Source of the DNA: Sphingobium sp. YR768
GTDB lineage: Bacteria > Pseudomonadota > Alphaproteobacteria > Sphingomonadales > Sphingomonadaceae
Assembly: GCF_900111125.1 (NCBI RefSeq)
Contig: NZ_FOGE01000009.1
Coordinates: 1-64,000, forward strand
Direction: 5' to 3'
Length of the DNA stretch: 64,000 nt
Shown: piece after piece, positions 63,423 through 64,000 of the stretch
Layout: every line of letters starts with the position of its first letter
Numbering within the stretch: position 1 is the stretch's first letter
Program-made: the position numbers and the translations under genes
The notes under the pieces: model-generated
Databases searched by the model: none
What the model was told of the DNA's origin: nothing
Seen by the model: the letters and a program-made list of their open reading frames with translations, nothing else

Positions 63423-64000
63423 TTAGCTTAATCCCAATATCCGGCGGTTTTGCGCGGCGTCCACGCCCGATGCGGCGAAATCGTCAAAGGCGTGCGGGGT
63501 GACGCGGATGATATGGTCGCGGATGAAGGGGGCGCCTTCTCGTGCGCCATCTTCGGGATGTTTCAGCGCGCATTCCCATTCCAGCACGGCCCAGCCGGCA
63601 TAGTCATAGTGGGCGAGTTTCGAGAAGATCGCGCCGAAATCGACCTGTCCGTCGCCCAGCGACCGGAAGCGACCGGCGCGATCGGCCCAAGGCAGATAGC
63701 CGCCATAGACACCGGTACGGCCATTGGGGCGAAACTCGGCATCCTTCACATGGAAGCAACTGATCCGGTCATGATAGCGATCGATGAAGTCGAGATAGTC
63801 GAGCTGTTGCAGCACATAATGGGACGGGTCGAACAGGATGCGCGCCCGCTCATGCCCGCCGACCGCTTCCAGAAAACGTTCGAAGGTCGCGCCGTCGTGC
63901 AGATCCTCGCCCGGATGGATTTCATAGGCGCAGTCGACGCCGCAATCGGCAAAGACATCCAGAATCGGGCGCCAGCGCCGGGCCAGTTCGGCAAAGGCTT
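63423..64000 (-). CDS. Sugar phosphate isomerase/epimerase family protein, 5' end outside window
   Basis: The last 190 or so residues of a TIM-barrel protein of the xylose-isomerase-like family; the frame is open to the window end, so the start lies beyond it. Visible parts are Y-E-I-H-P-G-E-D (metal Glu and His), F-D-P-S-H-Y (metal Asp), C-F-H-V-K-D-A-E (metal His/Asp) and L-E-W-E-C-A (last metal Glu), all in the expected order for a divalent-metal isomerase. It differs clearly from the alpha-type barrel at 55184 and resembles the IolE/IolI and sugar-acid epimerase group. It leads the GH43 operon. Confidence 0.85.
   Translation of the reverse strand, partial: AFAELARRWRPILDVFADCGVDCAYEIHPGEDLHDGATFERFLEAVGGHERARILFDPSHYVLQQLDYLDFIDRYHDRISCFHVKDAEFRPNGRTGVYGGYLPWADRAGRFRSLGDGQVDFGAIFSKLAHYDYAGWAVLEWECALKHPEDGAREGAPFIRDHIIRVTPHAFDDFAASGVDAAQNRRILGLS

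Noticed and set aside
1..64000. CRISPR arrays, prophage genes and insertion sequences
   Set aside because: I looked for evenly spaced direct repeats, integrases, transposases and phage structural genes and saw none; the repeats present are single or paired palindromes.

Overview
The window looks like chromosomal DNA of a high-GC alphaproteobacterium, most likely of the family Sphingomonadaceae (Sphingobium, Sphingomonas or Novosphingobium; I cannot separate these). The evidence is the GC-rich codon use, several large TonB-dependent receptors next to hydrolases, a TrmH-family methyltransferase beside tRNA-Tyr, and short palindromic repeats between genes. The left end (about 1-430) and the gene at 9998-11341 are visibly more AT-rich and probably arrived by transfer.

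Layout. 1-9.6 kb is mostly housekeeping: a truncated HEPN-like protein, a Bax-inhibitor-1 membrane protein with a zinc-finger partner, a MerR/TipAS regulator divergent from cysS, a secreted TPR-CHAT protein, a GNAT acetyltransferase and an ABC-F ATPase. 10-22 kb holds an unrecognised protein, a TonB-dependent receptor, an exported GH3 beta-glucosidase, tRNA-Tyr, rlmB, a lipoprotein, a [2Fe-2S] ferredoxin, an AlkA-type glycosylase, an acyl-CoA dehydrogenase and a TetR regulator. 22.5-37.5 kb is a cellulose locus. A minus-strand operon (small membrane protein, hybrid histidine kinase, receiver-GGDEF diguanylate cyclase) lies divergent from a type I cellulose operon: a bcsR/bcsP-like gene, bcsQ, a fused bcsA-bcsB, bcsC, bcsD and bcsZ. 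The fused BcsAB has a PilZ domain, so the neighbouring cyclase could feed it c-di-GMP directly.

37.9-48.7 kb holds a TonB receptor, a beta-propeller amidohydrolase and a second amidohydrolase, then PaiB-like and MocR regulators, a DUF2520 protein and HU. 48.8-64 kb is a plant-glycoside utilisation region: TetR, a TonB receptor, a GH106-like alpha-L-rhamnosidase, a sugar-isomerase-fold protein, an alpha/beta hydrolase, a DUF6379 protein, an LLM flavin oxidoreductase with its FMN reductase, a cytosolic GH3, an exported GH43 and a second isomerase-fold protein cut by the window end.

The most interesting part is 51.7-59.3 kb. The isomerase-fold protein and the DUF6379 protein match the alpha and beta subunits of C-glycoside deglycosidases, which cleave the C-C bond of C-glycosides. 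The three forward transcription units there start from promoters of the same design: a TTGWCC -35 box, a 16-17 bp spacer, and a 14-bp palindrome (AGAATWAWAATTCT type) over the -10. This points to one local regulon joining rhamnosidase, deglycosidase and flavin oxidoreductase. At least three families of dispersed palindromic repeats mark intergenic gaps.
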